This document shows positions 63,909 through 64,000 of a stretch of DNA of 64,000 bases, one piece after another. The position numbers and the translations under genes were made by a program. This DNA comes from Pacificimonas flava. GTDB taxonomy: Bacteria > Pseudomonadota > Alphaproteobacteria > Sphingomonadales > Sphingomonadaceae. The stretch lies in NCBI RefSeq assembly GCF_000342165.1, contig NZ_AMRV01000003.1:310001-374000 (forward strand), written 5' to 3'. Positions within the stretch are counted from its first letter, which is position 1. The number at the start of each line of letters is the position of its first letter. The notes beneath the pieces are model-generated. The model was not told the origin of the DNA. It saw only the letters and a program-made list of their open reading frames with translations, and searched no databases.

Positions 63909-63992
63909 TCCTTTCGGAAAAGCGATCATGGGTTACGGGTCCGCCATTTCGGCCGGACCCTTCGTATCGAACGCCGCCTCGGCAACCCGTAA
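63909..63992 (-). promoter_or_regulatory. Structured 5' leader of the Hsp20 gene (possible RNA thermometer)
   Basis: On the minus strand TTACGGGT and ACCCGTAA (63985-63992, 63933-63940) form an 8-bp outer stem. GGGTCCG and CGGACCC (63954-63960, 63937-63943) form a 7-bp inner stem that shares the ACCC strand, so the two exclude each other. Next to the start, CTTTTCCGAAAGGA can form a small hairpin that hides the AAGGA ribosome binding site. ROSE-type thermometers are common before alphaproteobacterial hsp20 genes. The leader may extend beyond the window. Confidence 0.45.
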
Positions 63993-64000
63993 TGGCATTG

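Overview
This is a GC-rich alphaproteobacterial chromosome segment, most likely Sphingomonadales. The evidence is a circularly permuted two-piece ssrA gene with an ANDNEAFAIAA tag, the 1587-residue NAD-glutamate dehydrogenase, FecI/FecR-type and large TonB-dependent receptors, a PEP-CTERM protein, and the dnaN-recF-gyrB and tRNA-Trp-secE-nusG-rplKA clusters.

Layout. 1-3991: replication genes dnaN (3' end), recF and gyrB. 4087-5545: a PEBP-family protein, a redoxin and a small acidic protein. 5631-13259: a transport module. A histidine kinase and a sigma54-activator response regulator run leftward. Divergent from them, behind a very good -24/-12 (sigma54) promoter at 8406, lie a small exported protein, a MacA/HlyD-type adaptor, an ABC ATPase and an FtsX/MacB-like permease whose 5' end carries an in-frame TAA codon. 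13333-31181: a phosphorus-scavenging island. It holds ECF sigma, FecR, TonB receptor and PhoD phosphatase (minus strand); a decayed hydrolase gene; a 1452-residue beta-propeller/5'-nucleotidase/RTX protein; a beta-propeller phytase; and divergently a second TonB receptor with a PhoX-like phosphatase. It ends at the 3' side of tRNA-Thr.

31668-44385: PAS-like protein, NAD-GDH, a small exported protein, glnD, a CPBP protease, ssrA, a glycosyltransferase, a DUF2945 protein and a ZIP transporter. GDH and GlnD sit close together and both serve nitrogen metabolism. 44529-62512: the ribosomal-protein/RNA-polymerase region, but the usually contiguous rplKAJL-rpoBC block is broken. rpoBC (with its own TTGACA-17-TATATC promoter and a strong terminator) is separated from rplL by an amidohydrolase, a GGDEF protein, a YihY/BrkB protein and a SET-domain protein. 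62642-64000: a PEP-CTERM protein behind a second sigma54-like promoter, and an Hsp20 with a structured 5' leader.

The strongest candidates for something new are the sigma54-controlled ABC module with its small exported protein and the interrupted permease, and the dense phosphorus island that couples TonB receptors to four different phosphatase families. All family assignments come from reading motifs; no database search was run.
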